This document shows positions 35,875 to 45,537 of a stretch of DNA of 61,054 nucleotides, piece by piece. The stretch's first letter is position 1. Each line of letters starts with the position of its first letter. The notes under the pieces were generated by a model that worked only from the letters and a program-made list of their open reading frames with translations, was not told the DNA's origin and searched no databases. Source of the stretch: an uncultured Alphaproteobacteria bacterium (GTDB taxonomy: Bacteria > Pseudomonadota > Alphaproteobacteria > Geminicoccales > Geminicoccaceae); contig CALBAK010000013.1 in NCBI GenBank assembly GCA_937926445.1, positions 1 through 61,054 of the forward strand, in the 5' to 3' direction. The position numbers and the translations under genes were made by a program.

Positions 35875-37602
35875 ATGACCGTCTTCACCCCGCCTCTTGA
35901 CGAAATGCGGTTCGTGTTGCGGGCGCTCGCCGAGGTCGAGAGCCTCGCGAGGCTGCCCAGCCTCGCGCACGCCACCCCCGACCTGCTCGATGCCGCGCTC
36001 GAGGAGGCGGGGAAGTTCGCAGCCGAAGTGCTGGCGCCGCTGAACGCGGTCGGCGACCGGCACGGTGCGGTCCTCGAGAACGGCGTGGTCCGCACCGCGC
36101 CGGGCTTCAAGGCGGCCTACGAAAAGTTCCGCGAGGGCGGCTGGATGGGGGTGGTGTTCCCCGAGGCCTATGGCGGGCAGGATCTGCCCTGGACCTTGAA
36201 CACCGCCTTGGCCGATCTCTGGAACGCGGCCAACACGACCTTCGAGCTCTGCCCCTTGCTGACCCAGGGGGCGGTCGAGGCGCTCCTCCACCACGGCAGC
36301 GAGGAGCAGAAGGGGCTCTACGCGACGCGGCTCATCGCCGGCACCTGGACGGCCGCCATGTGCCTGACCGAGCCGCAGGCCGGCACCGATCTCGGTGCTC
36401 TGCGCACGCGTGCCGAGCCGCGCGACGGGCACTTCCGGCTCTTCGGGCAGAAGATCTTCGTCACCTTCGGCGACCACGACATGGCCGAGAACATCGTCCA
36501 TCTCGTGCTCGCCCGCCTACCCGACGCACCGCCCGGCACCCGCGGCATCTCGCTCTTTCTCGTGCCCAAATATCTGCCGGAACCGGACGGCCGGCTCGGG
36601 CTTCGGAACGACTGGCGGATCCTCAAGCTCGAGCAGAAGGTCGGCATCCACGCCTCGCCCACCTGCGTGGTGAGCTACGGCGAGAGCGAGGGTGCGGTGG
36701 GCTTCCTCGTGGGCGAGCCGAACCGCGGCCTCGCCAGCATGTTCACGATGATGAACAATGCCCGCTTGGCGGTCGGGCACGAAGGGCTCGGCCTCTCCGA
36801 GCGCGCCTTCCAGGCCGCGCTCACCTACGCCAAGGGACGAATCCAGGGGCGGATCGACGGCCGGCCGGTGCCGATCGCGGCCTATCCGGACGTGCGGCGG
36901 ATGCTCGTGCGGATGCGCGCCCAGATCGCTGCGATGCGGGCGCTCTGCTATTGGACCGCGAGCTTCGTAGACCGGGCCGCTCGCGCCGCCGAGCCCGGGG
37001 AGCGGCACCGGGCGAGCGAGCGGGTGGCGCTGCTCACGCCCATCGTGAAGGCCTGGTGCACCGATCTCGCCCAGGAGATCACCCATGCCGCGATCCAGGT
37101 CCACGGCGGCATGGGCTTCGTCGAGGAGACCGGGGTCGCCCAGCACTGGCGCGACGCCCGCATCCTGCCGATCTACGAGGGCACCAACGGCATCCAGGCC
37201 CTCGATCTCGTGGGCCGCAAGCTCGCGATCGCCGACGGACGGCTTCCCTGGGAGCTCGTGGGGGAGCTGCGCCTCGACCTCGAGACGGTGCCGGGCGAGC
37301 TTCGCCTCGTGCTCCGCGAGGCTCTCGAGCGGCTCGAGGCCGCGACCCGCTACGTGCAGGCGGCGGACGAGGAACATCGCGGGGCGGCGGCTGCGGCATA
37401 CTTGCGGCTTTTCGGCCACACCCTCGGGGGCTTCCTCCTCGCGCGGGGTGCCCGAGCGGCGCTCGCCGGGGCCGAGGGCGGCAGCACCTGGCCGGGTCTC
37501 GCGCGCTTCTGGTGCGCGCACGTCCTGCCCGAGACGCTGGGCCTTCTCGCGAGTGTGCTGGCCGGCGCCGAGGGGCTCGAACCGGCGCTGCTCGAGGGCT
37601 GA
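35875..37602 (+). CDS. Acyl-CoA dehydrogenase (large, DmdC/FadE-like subfamily)
   Basis: A 575-residue flavoprotein, longer than the ~390 of classical acyl-CoA dehydrogenases. It has an extra N-terminal segment and a C-terminal extension (LRLVLREALERLEAATRYVQ onward). The core is typical: AMCLTEPQAGTDLGALR, MFTMMNNARLAVGHEGLGLS, IQVHGGMGFVEETGVAQHWR, and the catalytic Glu in ILPIYEGTNGIQALDL. The subfamily includes 3-methylmercaptopropionyl-CoA dehydrogenase (DmdC) and FadE5-like enzymes; which acyl chain it uses is open. It starts 24 bases after the lipoprotein gene. Confidence 0.9.
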   Translation: MTVFTPPLDEMRFVLRALAEVESLARLPSLAHATPDLLDAALEEAGKFAAEVLAPLNAVGDRHGAVLENGVVRTAPGFKAAYEKFREGGWMGVVFPEAYGGQDLPWTLNTALADLWNAANTTFELCPLLTQGAVEALLHHGSEEQKGLYATRLIAGTWTAAMCLTEPQAGTDLGALRTRAEPRDGHFRLFGQKIFVTFGDHDMAENIVHLVLARLPDAPPGTRGISLFLVPKYLPEPDGRLGLRNDWRILKLEQKVGIHASPTCVVSYGESEGAVGFLVGEPNRGLASMFTMMNNARLAVGHEGLGLSERAFQAALTYAKGRIQGRIDGRPVPIAAYPDVRRMLVRMRAQIAAMRALCYWTASFVDRAARAAEPGERHRASERVALLTPIVKAWCTDLAQEITHAAIQVHGGMGFVEETGVAQHWRDARILPIYEGTNGIQALDLVGRKLAIADGRLPWELVGELRLDLETVPGELRLVLREALERLEAATRYVQAADEEHRGAAAAAYLRLFGHTLGGFLLARGARAALAGAEGGSTWPGLARFWCAHVLPETLGLLASVLAGAEGLEPALLEG

Positions 37603-37614
37603 GCCCGGACGGAC

Positions 37615-37633
37615 CGGGGCGACATCCGCCCCG
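37615..37633. terminator. GC-rich hairpin after the acyl-CoA dehydrogenase gene
   Basis: CGGGGCG-ACATC-CGCCCCG, a 7-bp stem with a 5-base loop, 12 bases after the stop codon. No T-tract follows directly. It probably ends the plus-strand unit. The remaining bases up to the his operon end (37634-37856) show no convincing gene. Confidence 0.4.
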
Positions 37634-37856
37634 CGTTCGGACCGTCGGCGGTTAACGCTTCCTCAACCTTTCTGGACGAAAACGGTCGCGGAAGAGCGGA
37701 GACCGATCGGTGCTCGTCCTCTTTCTCGCCTGTCAGCTCGGAGCCGCCGTCCTCTCCGCGGTCGGCTGGCTCCGACGGCCACCCGACGGCACGGCCGCTC
37801 GGCCCTCGGCTCCGCTCGCTGTCGCCGGGTCGATACCGCGGACGGGCGCCGGCGGG

Positions 37857-39104
37857 TCAGTCGCGGCGGGTCACCTTGCGGGCGCGGCGGTCGAGGTGGC
37901 GCTCGACCTCGGCGAGCCGGACACCCGCCGCGACGAGCTTGACGAGGGCGAAGTAGAGGAGATCGGCCGCCTCCCAGACGACGTCCTCGCGACCCTCGGC
38001 GCGGGCCAGCTCGTCCGCCTCCTCGCGCAGCTTGGCGGCGAGCAGACCGGGATCGGCGAGGAGCTTCGCCGTGTAGGAGCCTTCCGGAGGAGCCTTCGCG
38101 CGAGCCGCGAGGATCGCCTCGAGACGGGCGAGGCCCTCGGCCTCGCCGAAGCAGGAAAAGCGCTCGAGGTGGCAGAAGCCCGGGCCTTTCTGACGGACCA
38201 GAAAGCGGAGCGCGTCGCGGTCGCAGTCGAGGTCGACGCGCACGAGCTCCTGGGTGGCGCCGCTGGTCTCGCCCTTCACCCACAGGCCCCGCGAGCGCGA
38301 CTGGTACACACCCGCGCGCCGTCGGACGGCCTCGCGCAGCGAATCGCGCGAGCTCCAGGCGAGCCCCAGGGCGATACCGCGCTCGTCGACGACCACGGTC
38401 GGGAACAGGCCGTCGGGCCGGTCGGAACGCAGAGGCGCGGCGATGGCGTCGGCGAGGTCGAGCCGGCCGGTGTAGAGCGCCATGCCTACCTGGGCGTCGG
38501 CACCGAGACGGTCGAGGGTGGCGATCTCCTCGGGCGTCGTCACCCCGCCCGCGATCGTGACGCGGCAGGTGGGGCCCGCGGCGCGCACGACCGCCTCGGC
38601 GAGCGTCAGATCGGTGCCGCCGAGCCGCCCCTCGCGCTCGACGAAGGTGACGAGAAAGCCACAGACGAAGTCGCGGAGCTCGTCTATCCGCTCGAGGATC
38701 CCGCGGCCCGTCCCCTTGCGCCAGCCCTCCACCACGACCTCACCGTGGCGGGCGTCGAGAGCGGCGATCACTCGCTCGCGCGGCAATTCGCGCAGGAGCT
38801 CCGGCCGAGCGGCGGTACCGAGAACGACCTTGGCAGCTCCGCGGTCGAGCCAGCGGCGGGCCGTGGCGAGATCCCGGATACCGCCACCCACCCGGCAGGC
38901 GAAGCCGGCATCGAGCAGGCGCTCGATCAGCACCGCATTGGAGCCGCGCCCCATGGCGGCGTCGAGGTCGATCACGGCGATCTCGCCCGCCACGGCGAAG
39001 TGTTCGGCGATCGGCAGCGGATCGCCCGCCTCGAGCGCCAGCGTCTCGCCGCCCACGAGCTGGACGGTCTGGCCATCCCGGAGGTCGATCGAGGGGACGA
39101 TCAC
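37857..39104 (-). CDS. hisA: Fused HisA-HisI-HisE histidine biosynthesis protein
   Basis: One continuous 415-codon frame with three enzymes. Residues 1-225 are HisA (ProFAR isomerase): [10 protein letters not shown] carries catalytic Asp7, [15 protein letters not shown] the second Asp (117), and [12 protein letters not shown] a phosphate loop. Residues ~235-320 are HisI (PRA-CH): [44 protein letters not shown] and [12 protein letters not shown], with metal cysteines 294, 311 and 318. Residues ~325-415 are HisE (PRA-PH): [11 protein letters not shown] and [12 protein letters not shown]. HisI here resembles the N-terminal part of fungal HIS4 more than bacterial HisI. HisA resembles the Thermotoga-type variant (DxxxGxVxxxGW) rather than the usual alphaproteobacterial form. 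The GTG start overlaps the hisF stop as GTGA. Confidence 0.88.
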   Translation of the reverse strand: MIVPSIDLRDGQTVQLVGGETLALEAGDPLPIAEHFAVAGEIAVIDLDAAMGRGSNAVLIERLLDAGFACRVGGGIRDLATARRWLDRGAAKVVLGTAARPELLRELPRERVIAALDARHGEVVVEGWRKGTGRGILERIDELRDFVCGFLVTFVEREGRLGGTDLTLAEAVVRAAGPTCRVTIAGGVTTPEEIATLDRLGADAQVGMALYTGRLDLADAIAAPLRSDRPDGLFPTVVVDERGIALGLAWSSRDSLREAVRRRAGVYQSRSRGLWVKGETSGATQELVRVDLDCDRDALRFLVRQKGPGFCHLERFSCFGEAEGLARLEAILAARAKAPPEGSYTAKLLADPGLLAAKLREEADELARAEGREDVVWEAADLLYFALVKLVAAGVRLAEVERHLDRRARKVTRRD

Positions 39105-39853
39105 GGCCGCACCGGCACGCCACGGGCGGCGAGGAACCGCTTCACTTCCCCGACCGTCCGATCGCCGTCGTGGAAGATCGAAGCGGCGAGCACCGCGTCG
39201 GCTCCGGCCTGGAGCGCCTCGAGGAGATGCTCGGGCGTGTCGGCGCCGCCCGAAGCGATCACCGGAACGCGGACCGCGCGGGCGACCGACCGAGTGAGAG
39301 GGAGGTCGTACCCGGCCCGGGTTCCGTCGCGGTCCCAGGAAGTCAACAGGATCTCGCCGGCTCCGCAGCGCTCGCCCTCGCGGGCCCACTCGACGGCGTC
39401 GCGCCCGGTACCCTCGCGGCCGCCCTTGACCAGCACTTCGAAGCGGCCGTCGCGCAGCGCCGCGTCGATCGCGAGCACGCAGCACTGGCGACCGAAGCGC
39501 GTCGCGATCTCGCCGAGCAGTGCCGGTCGCTCGACGGCCGCGGTGTTGATAGAGACCTTGTCGGCCCCCGCCTCGAGCAGCCGCCAGGCGTCCTCCTCGC
39601 TGCGGATGCCACCACCCACGGTGAGCGGGATGGCCAGCACCTCGCGAACCCGCCGGACGGTCTCGATCTGGTGGCATCGCCCCTCGGGGGTCGCCGAGAC
39701 GTCGAGGATCACGATCTCGTCGGCGCCCTGCTCCTCGTACAGCTCGGCCCGTTCGGCCGGATCGCCGGCATCCCGCAGGCCCTGGAAACGGATGCCCTTT
39801 ACCACCCGGCCGTGGCTCACGTCGAGACAGGGAACGATCCGTCGCGCCAGCAT
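39101..39853 (-). CDS. hisF: Imidazole glycerol phosphate synthase subunit HisF
   Basis: The 250-residue TIM-barrel cyclase half of IGP synthase. It has the catalytic Asp in [17 protein letters not shown] and the second in [15 protein letters not shown], where E. coli-type enzymes read LTSMDRDGT. SVNTAA-like [13 protein letters not shown] and the phosphate loops [10 protein letters not shown] and [11 protein letters not shown] are present. The ATG at 39853 comes one base after the hisH stop codon. It pairs with HisH, which supplies ammonia. Confidence 0.95.
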   Translation of the reverse strand: MLARRIVPCLDVSHGRVVKGIRFQGLRDAGDPAERAELYEEQGADEIVILDVSATPEGRCHQIETVRRVREVLAIPLTVGGGIRSEEDAWRLLEAGADKVSINTAAVERPALLGEIATRFGRQCCVLAIDAALRDGRFEVLVKGGREGTGRDAVEWAREGERCGAGEILLTSWDRDGTRAGYDLPLTRSVARAVRVPVIASGGADTPEHLLEALQAGADAVLAASIFHDGDRTVGEVKRFLAARGVPVRP

Positions 39854-39854
39854 C

Positions 39855-40454
39855 TCAGGGCGACTCCAGGGCGAGGAAGCGGTCGAGCAGGGCCGCCCCC
39901 CAGCGACCGGACAGCTCGGGGTGGAACTGGCAACCCAGGACCCGCCCCTTCTCGACGGCGGCGAGGAAGCGGCCGCCGTGCTCGCTGCGCGCGCAAGCCC
40001 AACCGGGGGCGTCGACGGCGCGGTAGGAATTGGCGAAATAGGCCCAGCCCGGCTCGACCAGTCGACAGGTGGGCTCGGGTTCGACCAGGTTCCAGCCGAA
40101 TTGGGGCGTGCGCACGGTGGCCGGAAAGCGGCCGACCGTTCCCGGCAGTGCACCGAGCCCGCCAACCCCGGGGCTCTCCTCGCTCGAGGCGAACAGGAGC
40201 TGGTGGCCGACGCAGATCGCGAGGGTGGGCCGATCTTCGGCGATCCGCCGACGGAGCGCCTCGGCGAAGCCCCGACCCATCAGGCGGGCCATGGCGGCAC
40301 CGAAGGCTCCGACGCCGGGCAGCACGACGTGGCTCGCAGCCAGGATCTCGCGACCCCGCTCGGCCAGCCGCACGGTCGCGCCGAGCCGGCGGAAGGCGGC
40401 CGACACGCTCGCGAGATTGGCCGTGCCGGTCGGCACGATCAGCACCTCGGTCAT
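39855..40454 (-). CDS. hisH: Imidazole glycerol phosphate synthase glutaminase subunit HisH
   Basis: A 199-residue class I glutamine amidotransferase. The nucleophile Cys is in [10 protein letters not shown] (usually GICLGMQ), and the His-Glu pair is in [10 protein letters not shown]. The oxyanion region [16 protein letters not shown] is normal. The ATG at 40454 gives [17 protein letters not shown]. Its stop lies one base before hisF. Confidence 0.93.
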   Translation of the reverse strand: MTEVLIVPTGTANLASVSAAFRRLGATVRLAERGREILAASHVVLPGVGAFGAAMARLMGRGFAEALRRRIAEDRPTLAICVGHQLLFASSEESPGVGGLGALPGTVGRFPATVRTPQFGWNLVEPEPTCRLVEPGWAYFANSYRAVDAPGWACARSEHGGRFLAAVEKGRVLGCQFHPELSGRWGAALLDRFLALESP

Positions 40455-40505
40455 CGCCGCTCCCCACGGCCGGACAGCCGCCGCATCGCCCTGCCGCACC
40501 TCGCC

Positions 40506-41105
40506 TCAGAGCACGCCCTTGGTGCTCGGCACCTCGGCCGAGCCGTCCGAGGACACGGCCTCGCGCAGGGCCAAGGCGAGAGCCTTGAAGGCCGCCTCGA
40601 CCCGGTGATGGTCGTTCTCGCCGCGCTCGACGTCGACGTGCAGGGCCATGCGGCCGGTCACCGCGAGCGAGTGGAAGAAGTGAGCGAGGCATTCACAGGC
40701 GACCTCGCCGATCCGCTCGCGTCTAAGACCGAGCGCTACCTGTGGCGCCGGCCGGCCGGACAGATCCACGACGACCCGGGCGAGGGCTTCGTCGAGCGGA
40801 GCGAAGGCGAAGCCGAAGCGGCGGATGCCGCGCCGCTCGCCGAGCGCCGCATCGAGCGCGCTGCCGAGGGCGAGCGCACAGTCCTCGACCGTGTGGTGGT
40901 CGTCGACCTCGAGGTCGCCCTCGCAGGTGAGCTCGAGGTCGAAGCGGGCGTGGCGAGCGAACGCGGTCAGCATGTGATCGAGGAATCCGAGACCGGTCGC
41001 GATCTCGCTTCGGCCCGTGCCGTCGAGCAGCATCCGCACTCGGACGGCCGTTTCCCTCGTTCGCCGCTCGACCGCGCCGACGCGGCCCTCGCCCGTGCCC
41101 TGCAA
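40506..41105 (-). CDS. hisB: Imidazoleglycerol-phosphate dehydratase
   Basis: A 199-residue manganese enzyme. The two metal-binding repeats are [15 protein letters not shown] with [16 protein letters not shown], and [12 protein letters not shown] with [16 protein letters not shown]. It is the mono-functional form (no HisNB phosphatase domain). It lies between hisG and hisH, with gaps of 27 and 51 bases. Confidence 0.95.
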   Translation of the reverse strand: MQGTGEGRVGAVERRTRETAVRVRMLLDGTGRSEIATGLGFLDHMLTAFARHARFDLELTCEGDLEVDDHHTVEDCALALGSALDAALGERRGIRRFGFAFAPLDEALARVVVDLSGRPAPQVALGLRRERIGEVACECLAHFFHSLAVTGRMALHVDVERGENDHHRVEAAFKALALALREAVSSDGSAEVPSTKGVL

Positions 41106-41132
41106 ACGACCCTCCCCGCCCGGTCGCCGTTC

Positions 41133-42065
41133 TCAGACGACGATCTGGGCGATGTCGAACACCACGATGTCGGTGCCGCCGCGCTCCTTGATCGCCCGGA
41201 TGAGCTCGGGCAGCTGATGGCGCGGCACGGCGGCCTTGACCGCGAAGCCGGCATCGTGGTGCAGTGGCGCGATGGTCGGCTCGCGCATGCAGGGAAGGAT
41301 CTCGACCACCCGCTCGAGATGCTCCCGGGCGACGTTGACCTCGAGCATCACCCGCTTGCGGGCGTCGAGCACCGAGCGCACGAGCAACGTGAAGTGCTCG
41401 ATGACCGGCCGCTTCCTCCGGTCCTCGAGAGCCCGCGGATGGGCGTAGAGCCGGGTCGAACTGCGCATCACCTCGTCGACCACCACGAGCCCGTTGGCCC
41501 GCAGGGTCGCTCCGGTGGCGGTGTTGTCGACGATGCAGTCGGCGTCCTCCGGCGGGAAGACTTCGGTGGCTCCATAGGAGCGGACGATCCGCGCCTCGAG
41601 CCCGCGTCGGGCGAGCCAGAGGGCGGTCAGTCGTTCGTATTCGGTGGCAACGACGAAGGAGCGCGCCGGCAGCTCGCCGTTCTCGAGGAAACCCGGGGCC
41701 GCCGCCACGACGATCGTCACCGGGTCGAGCCCGGTGTCCACGAGCTCGACCAGCTCGGCCTCGAGCTCCGCCACCCAGTCGGCCCCGGCGAAGCCCAGAT
41801 CGCGCGAGCCGAGATGCAGCATCTCGACGATGTTCTGGGGCTTCAACAGCTTGGCCTCGAAGCCCGGGAGCGAGAGGCTGGGCCGGTAGCCGCGCCGATC
41901 GAAGGAGAGCCGGATCCCCGCGTCGGCGAGGAGTTGGAGGACGTTCTCCTGCATCCGGCCCTTCGGCAGGGCCAGGTGCACGAGTGGTGGAGCGGGCGAG
42001 GCGGCGAGCGGCACGGTGTCGGGGCCGTGGTTGATGGCGGGCGCCGGGCCGCGACGCCTTGGCAC
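41133..42065 (-). CDS. hisG: ATP phosphoribosyltransferase, long form
   Basis: The first enzyme of histidine synthesis, 310 residues. [32 protein letters not shown] and the PRPP loop [20 protein letters not shown] identify the catalytic domains. The C-terminal [20 protein letters not shown], then the [11 protein letters not shown] end, is the ACT-like regulatory domain. It is therefore the long, histidine-inhibited form that does not need HisZ. The start is a GTG at 42065; a downstream in-frame GTG near residue 18 is an alternative. First gene of the operon; hisD and hisC are not in the window. Confidence 0.93.
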   Translation of the reverse strand: MPRRRGPAPAINHGPDTVPLAASPAPPLVHLALPKGRMQENVLQLLADAGIRLSFDRRGYRPSLSLPGFEAKLLKPQNIVEMLHLGSRDLGFAGADWVAELEAELVELVDTGLDPVTIVVAAAPGFLENGELPARSFVVATEYERLTALWLARRGLEARIVRSYGATEVFPPEDADCIVDNTATGATLRANGLVVVDEVMRSSTRLYAHPRALEDRRKRPVIEHFTLLVRSVLDARKRVMLEVNVAREHLERVVEILPCMREPTIAPLHHDAGFAVKAAVPRHQLPELIRAIKERGGTDIVVFDIAQIVV

Positions 42066-42139
42066 CCCGCGGCCTCGCTTATAGAGAGCGCCGCGGGCGC
42101 GGTAAAGGCGAGCCGGCGACGGCCGGCCGGGAGCGGTGG

Positions 42140-43648
42140 ATGGCGAATGCGGGCCGCGTGCAGGCGACGATGGGGATCGAGGTCGGCCGCAGCCGAACGA
42201 ACGGGGTGCTGCTCGCCGCCGACGGCCGCGAGCTCGCGCGGGCTTCGGCCGAGCATCCGCCGCTCGTCGCCCGGGGCGCCGTCTGCGAGCACGACCCCGA
42301 GGTCCCTTGGGTGGCGTTTCGCCGCGTGGCGGCTCGGCTCAAAGCGCTGGTCGAGGTCGAGCTCGTGGGACTCGGCCTCGCCGGCGAGGCGGGCGGCCTC
42401 GTGTTTCTCGATCGCGCCGGCGTGCCGGTCCGCCCTGCCGTGGCGGGTGCCGATCGACGGGCGGGCGACGAAGCGCGCGAGCTCGTTCGCCGGTTGGCCG
42501 AGGCCGGCGTGGCACCCCCTCCAGGGCGTCGCCTCGGGCCCTGTCTGCCGGCCGCCAAGATCCTCTGGCTCGCCGCCAACGAGCCCGAGGCCGCGCAGCG
42601 CGTGGCCCGGGTGCTCGCGCCCAAGGACGATGTGCGTCGGCGCCTGACCGGAGAGCTCGCGACCGATGCCGCCGAGGCCTCGGCGACCGGGCTGCTCGAT
42701 CTCGCCGGCCGGCGGTGGAGCGCTCCCGTCCTGGAGGCGCTCGGCCTTCCCGCCGACCTGTTGCCGGAAGTGTTCGAAGGCGCCGACGTCACGGGCCGGG
42801 TGAGCGTGGCGGGTGCCGCCGAGACCGGCCTGCCGGAAGGGTTGCCGGTGGTGGCGGGCGGAACCACGCTCGCCTGCGGAGCGCTCGCCGCGGGCCTGGT
42901 CGCAGACGGCGATGCGCTCGCCTGGTTGGAGCCCGGCGCCGGGTTCCTCGTCCGCATCGGACGGCCGCCGGAGGCGGCCGAAGAGGGGGTCGAGATCCTC
43001 TGCGACGCGACCGGCGGCTTCCATCGAATCGCGGAAGTGCCGATCGCCACGAGCCCGCTCGCTTGGCTCGCCCGCGAGCTCGTTCCCGAATGGGCCCAGG
43101 CGGCCCGCGCCGCCGGTATCGAGCCCGAGGACGCCCTCTTGGGGGAAGCCGCGGGAGCGGAGCCAGGAGCATCGGGCCTCCTCTTTCTTCCGGCCCTCGA
43201 CGGCGCCGCCGGCGACCCGGCCGTGCCCGGCGCCTGGCTCGGTCTGCGGCCCGACCAGCGCCGAGCCGATCTCGCCCGTTCGCTGGTCGAGGGGCTCGCT
43301 GCGGCGCTCGCCGAGCGGACCGCTCCGCTGCGCCACGCTCGCGCCCCGCGCGAGCCGGTGCGGCTGGTCGGTCGCGCGGCGACGGACGCCGCCTGGCGGG
43401 TGCTGCTCGCCGCCAAGCTGGGCCTCGCCCTGACGCCGCTCGAGGCCGGGCTCGACGCGGCCCGGGGAGCGGCGATGTTGGCCGGCGTCGGCGTGGGGCT
43501 CTGGTCCGATCCCGCCGAGGCCGTCGCGCGAGCCGCAGCGCCCGCGGGTCCCGTGGTCGCCGTCGATCCGCAGCTCCACGCCTTCTACCGGGCGCGCGAG
43601 CCCGTGCGGGCTCGGGCTCGGGCGCTTCTCGCCGCACTCGAAATCTGA
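42140..43648 (+). CDS. FGGY-family (xylulokinase-like) protein lacking catalytic motifs
   Basis: A 502-residue protein that aligns by eye with xylulokinase along its length: [40 protein letters not shown] and [11 protein letters not shown] are typical. Key motifs are changed. The N-terminal phosphate loop, normally IDxGTS, is IEVGRS (residues 13-18). The catalytic-base motif GGGD is GGTT (Thr243 in place of Asp). The adenosine loop SLGTSG is WLEPGAG. It is therefore probably a pseudokinase, perhaps regulatory or a binding protein. The ATG at 42140 follows a purine-rich site; divergent from hisG by 74 bases. Confidence 0.75.
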   Translation: MANAGRVQATMGIEVGRSRTNGVLLAADGRELARASAEHPPLVARGAVCEHDPEVPWVAFRRVAARLKALVEVELVGLGLAGEAGGLVFLDRAGVPVRPAVAGADRRAGDEARELVRRLAEAGVAPPPGRRLGPCLPAAKILWLAANEPEAAQRVARVLAPKDDVRRRLTGELATDAAEASATGLLDLAGRRWSAPVLEALGLPADLLPEVFEGADVTGRVSVAGAAETGLPEGLPVVAGGTTLACGALAAGLVADGDALAWLEPGAGFLVRIGRPPEAAEEGVEILCDATGGFHRIAEVPIATSPLAWLARELVPEWAQAARAAGIEPEDALLGEAAGAEPGASGLLFLPALDGAAGDPAVPGAWLGLRPDQRRADLARSLVEGLAAALAERTAPLRHARAPREPVRLVGRAATDAAWRVLLAAKLGLALTPLEAGLDAARGAAMLAGVGVGLWSDPAEAVARAAAPAGPVVAVDPQLHAFYRAREPVRARARALLAALEI

Positions 43649-44111
43649 ATGGCGCGAGTGCCCGACGCGCATCGTATCGACGATCTGCCCGCGACCGAGG
43701 CGTGCTGTCAGATACTCGACGCGCCGCGATCGAGACCGAGGGCGTTGCCGGCCGTACCGGCTACAGGAAATCCTTCGTGAAGGCCCGAGCGTTCATGCCC
43801 TCGTCACGCTCGGCAGCCGACCCCGTGCACGCCACCGGGCACGTGACGATTCGCGACCCGGAGCGCCCGCCCCACACCACGGTCGCGATCCGAAAGATTG
43901 CGAATTCGGGCGGACGATTCGCGGGCTTCTCGGTCTTGCTCGACCCGCGGCACCGAGCCCGCCACTGGGGGGCCCACAAGGACCCTGCCGCGAATCGCCG
44001 GATCCACGGTCCGAGGCATACGGGAATGCGTAGACCGATCCCCCCCGTTTCACGATTCCTCAACTCCGTCGTGGCACTCTCCCGACCGAGGTCGGGAGAA
44101 GAGCGACGGAC
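43649..44111. other. Intergenic region upstream of the TadG-like gene
   Basis: 463 bases without a recognisable gene on either strand. Composition is slightly less GC-biased than the coding DNA, suiting a promoter region. The clear element is the inverted repeat at 44079-44098 next to the start of the TadG-like gene. Confidence 0.6.
44079..44098 (+). promoter_or_regulatory. Perfect inverted repeat covering the TadG-like gene's ribosome site
   Basis: CTCCCGACC-GA-GGTCGGGAG is a 9-bp stem with a 2-base centre, ending 13 bases before the ATG at 44112. The right arm contains GGGAG, the best ribosome site for this gene. Either a DNA operator for a dimeric repressor, or an RNA hairpin that hides the ribosome site. 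Confidence 0.5.
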
Positions 44112-45476
44112 ATGGCCAACCCCGAGGGAAACCGGCTCGGCGTCCGATCGGTCGATGCCTCGGTGCTTCCGATGCAACTGGGCAGGGACCAGCGCGGCGC
44201 CGTGGCCGCTGTCGTGGCACTGATCCTGGTGCCGCTCGTGATCGCGGTCGGGATCGCGATCGATGTCGGGCGGGCATTGTCGGCCCGGACCTCGCTCGGC
44301 ACGGCGCTCGATGCGGCCGCTCTGGCCGCCGCCCAGGAGACGTCGGAGAACGCCGCGCTCGCCACCCTCCAGCGCTACTTGCGCGCGAATTACGACGAGT
44401 CGCGCTGGGGTACGCTTTCCGCGTTCCACGTTACCCGGGGCGACCTCACGCTCGGGGTCGATGCACGCGCCACGGTGCCCACGACGCTCCTGCGCGTGCT
44501 CGGCCTGAACGAGATCGAGGTCGCCGCCGAGGCCGAGGTCGCGGTCGGCGGGTCCAACCTCGAGGTGGCACTCGTCCTCGACATCACCGGTTCGATGGCC
44601 GGTCGACCGATCAAGGACCTCAAAGCTGCCGCCAACGATCTCATCGACATCATTGTTCGCCACGAGCAGACGCCGTTCTACAGCAAAGTGTCGATCGTCC
44701 CCTACTCGATGGGGGTGAACGTCGGAATCCTCGCCGACAGGGTGCGGGGCCCGATCAGCGCCGGCACCTGCACCACACCGGGCTGCCAGTTCTACCGCTT
44801 TACCGCCGCCGACGGCAGCAGCCAGACTTTTCCGATCAGCACCTGCGTGAGCGAGCGGACGGGTCCTCATGCTTATACCGACGTGTCGCCGAGCGTGGCT
44901 CCGGTCGGTCGCAACTACACGAGCGCCTACAATCCGTGCCCGACCGCCCTCCTCCAGCCCCTGAGCTCGAACAAGCTCGCGCTCCAGGCCACGGTGGCGA
45001 GCTTCACGGCGGCCGGATCGACCGCTGGCCAGATCGGGCTCGCCTGGGGCTGGTACACGCTCTCGCCCGAATTCGGCATCTGGACCGGGTCGAGCATCCC
45101 GGCCGCCTACGGCGACACGCAAACCCAGAAGATCCTCGTTCTGATGACCGACGGCGAGTTCAACACGGCTTACTGCAACGGCGTGATTGCCAAGAACTCG
45201 ACGAGCGGCAGCGGCTCACTTTCTCAAAAGATCAATTGCAACGCGACCAACGGCAGCTCGTTCAGTCAAGCGAGCCGACTGTGCACGGCGATCAAGTCGC
45301 GCGGGATCACGATTTTCACAGTGGGGTTCGGCCTCGACAGCACGACCGCCATCGACTTCCTGCGGTCCTGCGCCTCGAGCCCGCAACACGCTTACACGGC
45401 GGACACGGGCGCCGAATTGCGCACAGCCTTTCGTCAGATCGCCTCGCGGATCTCGAAACTCCGCCTGTCTCGGTGA
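44112..45476 (+). CDS. TadG-like pilus-assembly protein with VWA domain
   Basis: A 454-residue secreted or membrane-anchored protein. Residues ~25-60 (RDQRGAVAAVVALILVPLVI) form the TadE/TadG-type hydrophobic N-terminus. The region to ~150 is the Flp-pilus putative Tad domain (GRALSARTSLGTALDAAALA). A von Willebrand A domain starts at LEVALVLDITGSM, the MIDAS DxTGS, with KILVLMTDGEFN as a later MIDAS loop. Paired cysteines (CTTPGCQF, CPTALL, RLCTAIK) suggest an exported fold. No other tad genes are nearby. A 20-bp inverted repeat covers its ribosome site. Confidence 0.87.
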   Translation: MANPEGNRLGVRSVDASVLPMQLGRDQRGAVAAVVALILVPLVIAVGIAIDVGRALSARTSLGTALDAAALAAAQETSENAALATLQRYLRANYDESRWGTLSAFHVTRGDLTLGVDARATVPTTLLRVLGLNEIEVAAEAEVAVGGSNLEVALVLDITGSMAGRPIKDLKAAANDLIDIIVRHEQTPFYSKVSIVPYSMGVNVGILADRVRGPISAGTCTTPGCQFYRFTAADGSSQTFPISTCVSERTGPHAYTDVSPSVAPVGRNYTSAYNPCPTALLQPLSSNKLALQATVASFTAAGSTAGQIGLAWGWYTLSPEFGIWTGSSIPAAYGDTQTQKILVLMTDGEFNTAYCNGVIAKNSTSGSGSLSQKINCNATNGSSFSQASRLCTAIKSRGITIFTVGFGLDSTTAIDFLRSCASSPQHAYTADTGAELRTAFRQIASRISKLRLSR

Positions 45477-45537
45477 GGACCGGAGCCCGGTGGGTCGCGC
45501 CAGCGGGCCCCGGACGGTGCCCGCTCGGCGCGCTGCC

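Noticed and set aside
37710-42647. A plus-strand open frame of over 1600 codons across the his operon.
   Set aside because: It is the antisense shadow of five real minus-strand his genes. The translation is Arg/Glu/Gly-rich with no domain, as expected opposite GC-rich coding DNA.
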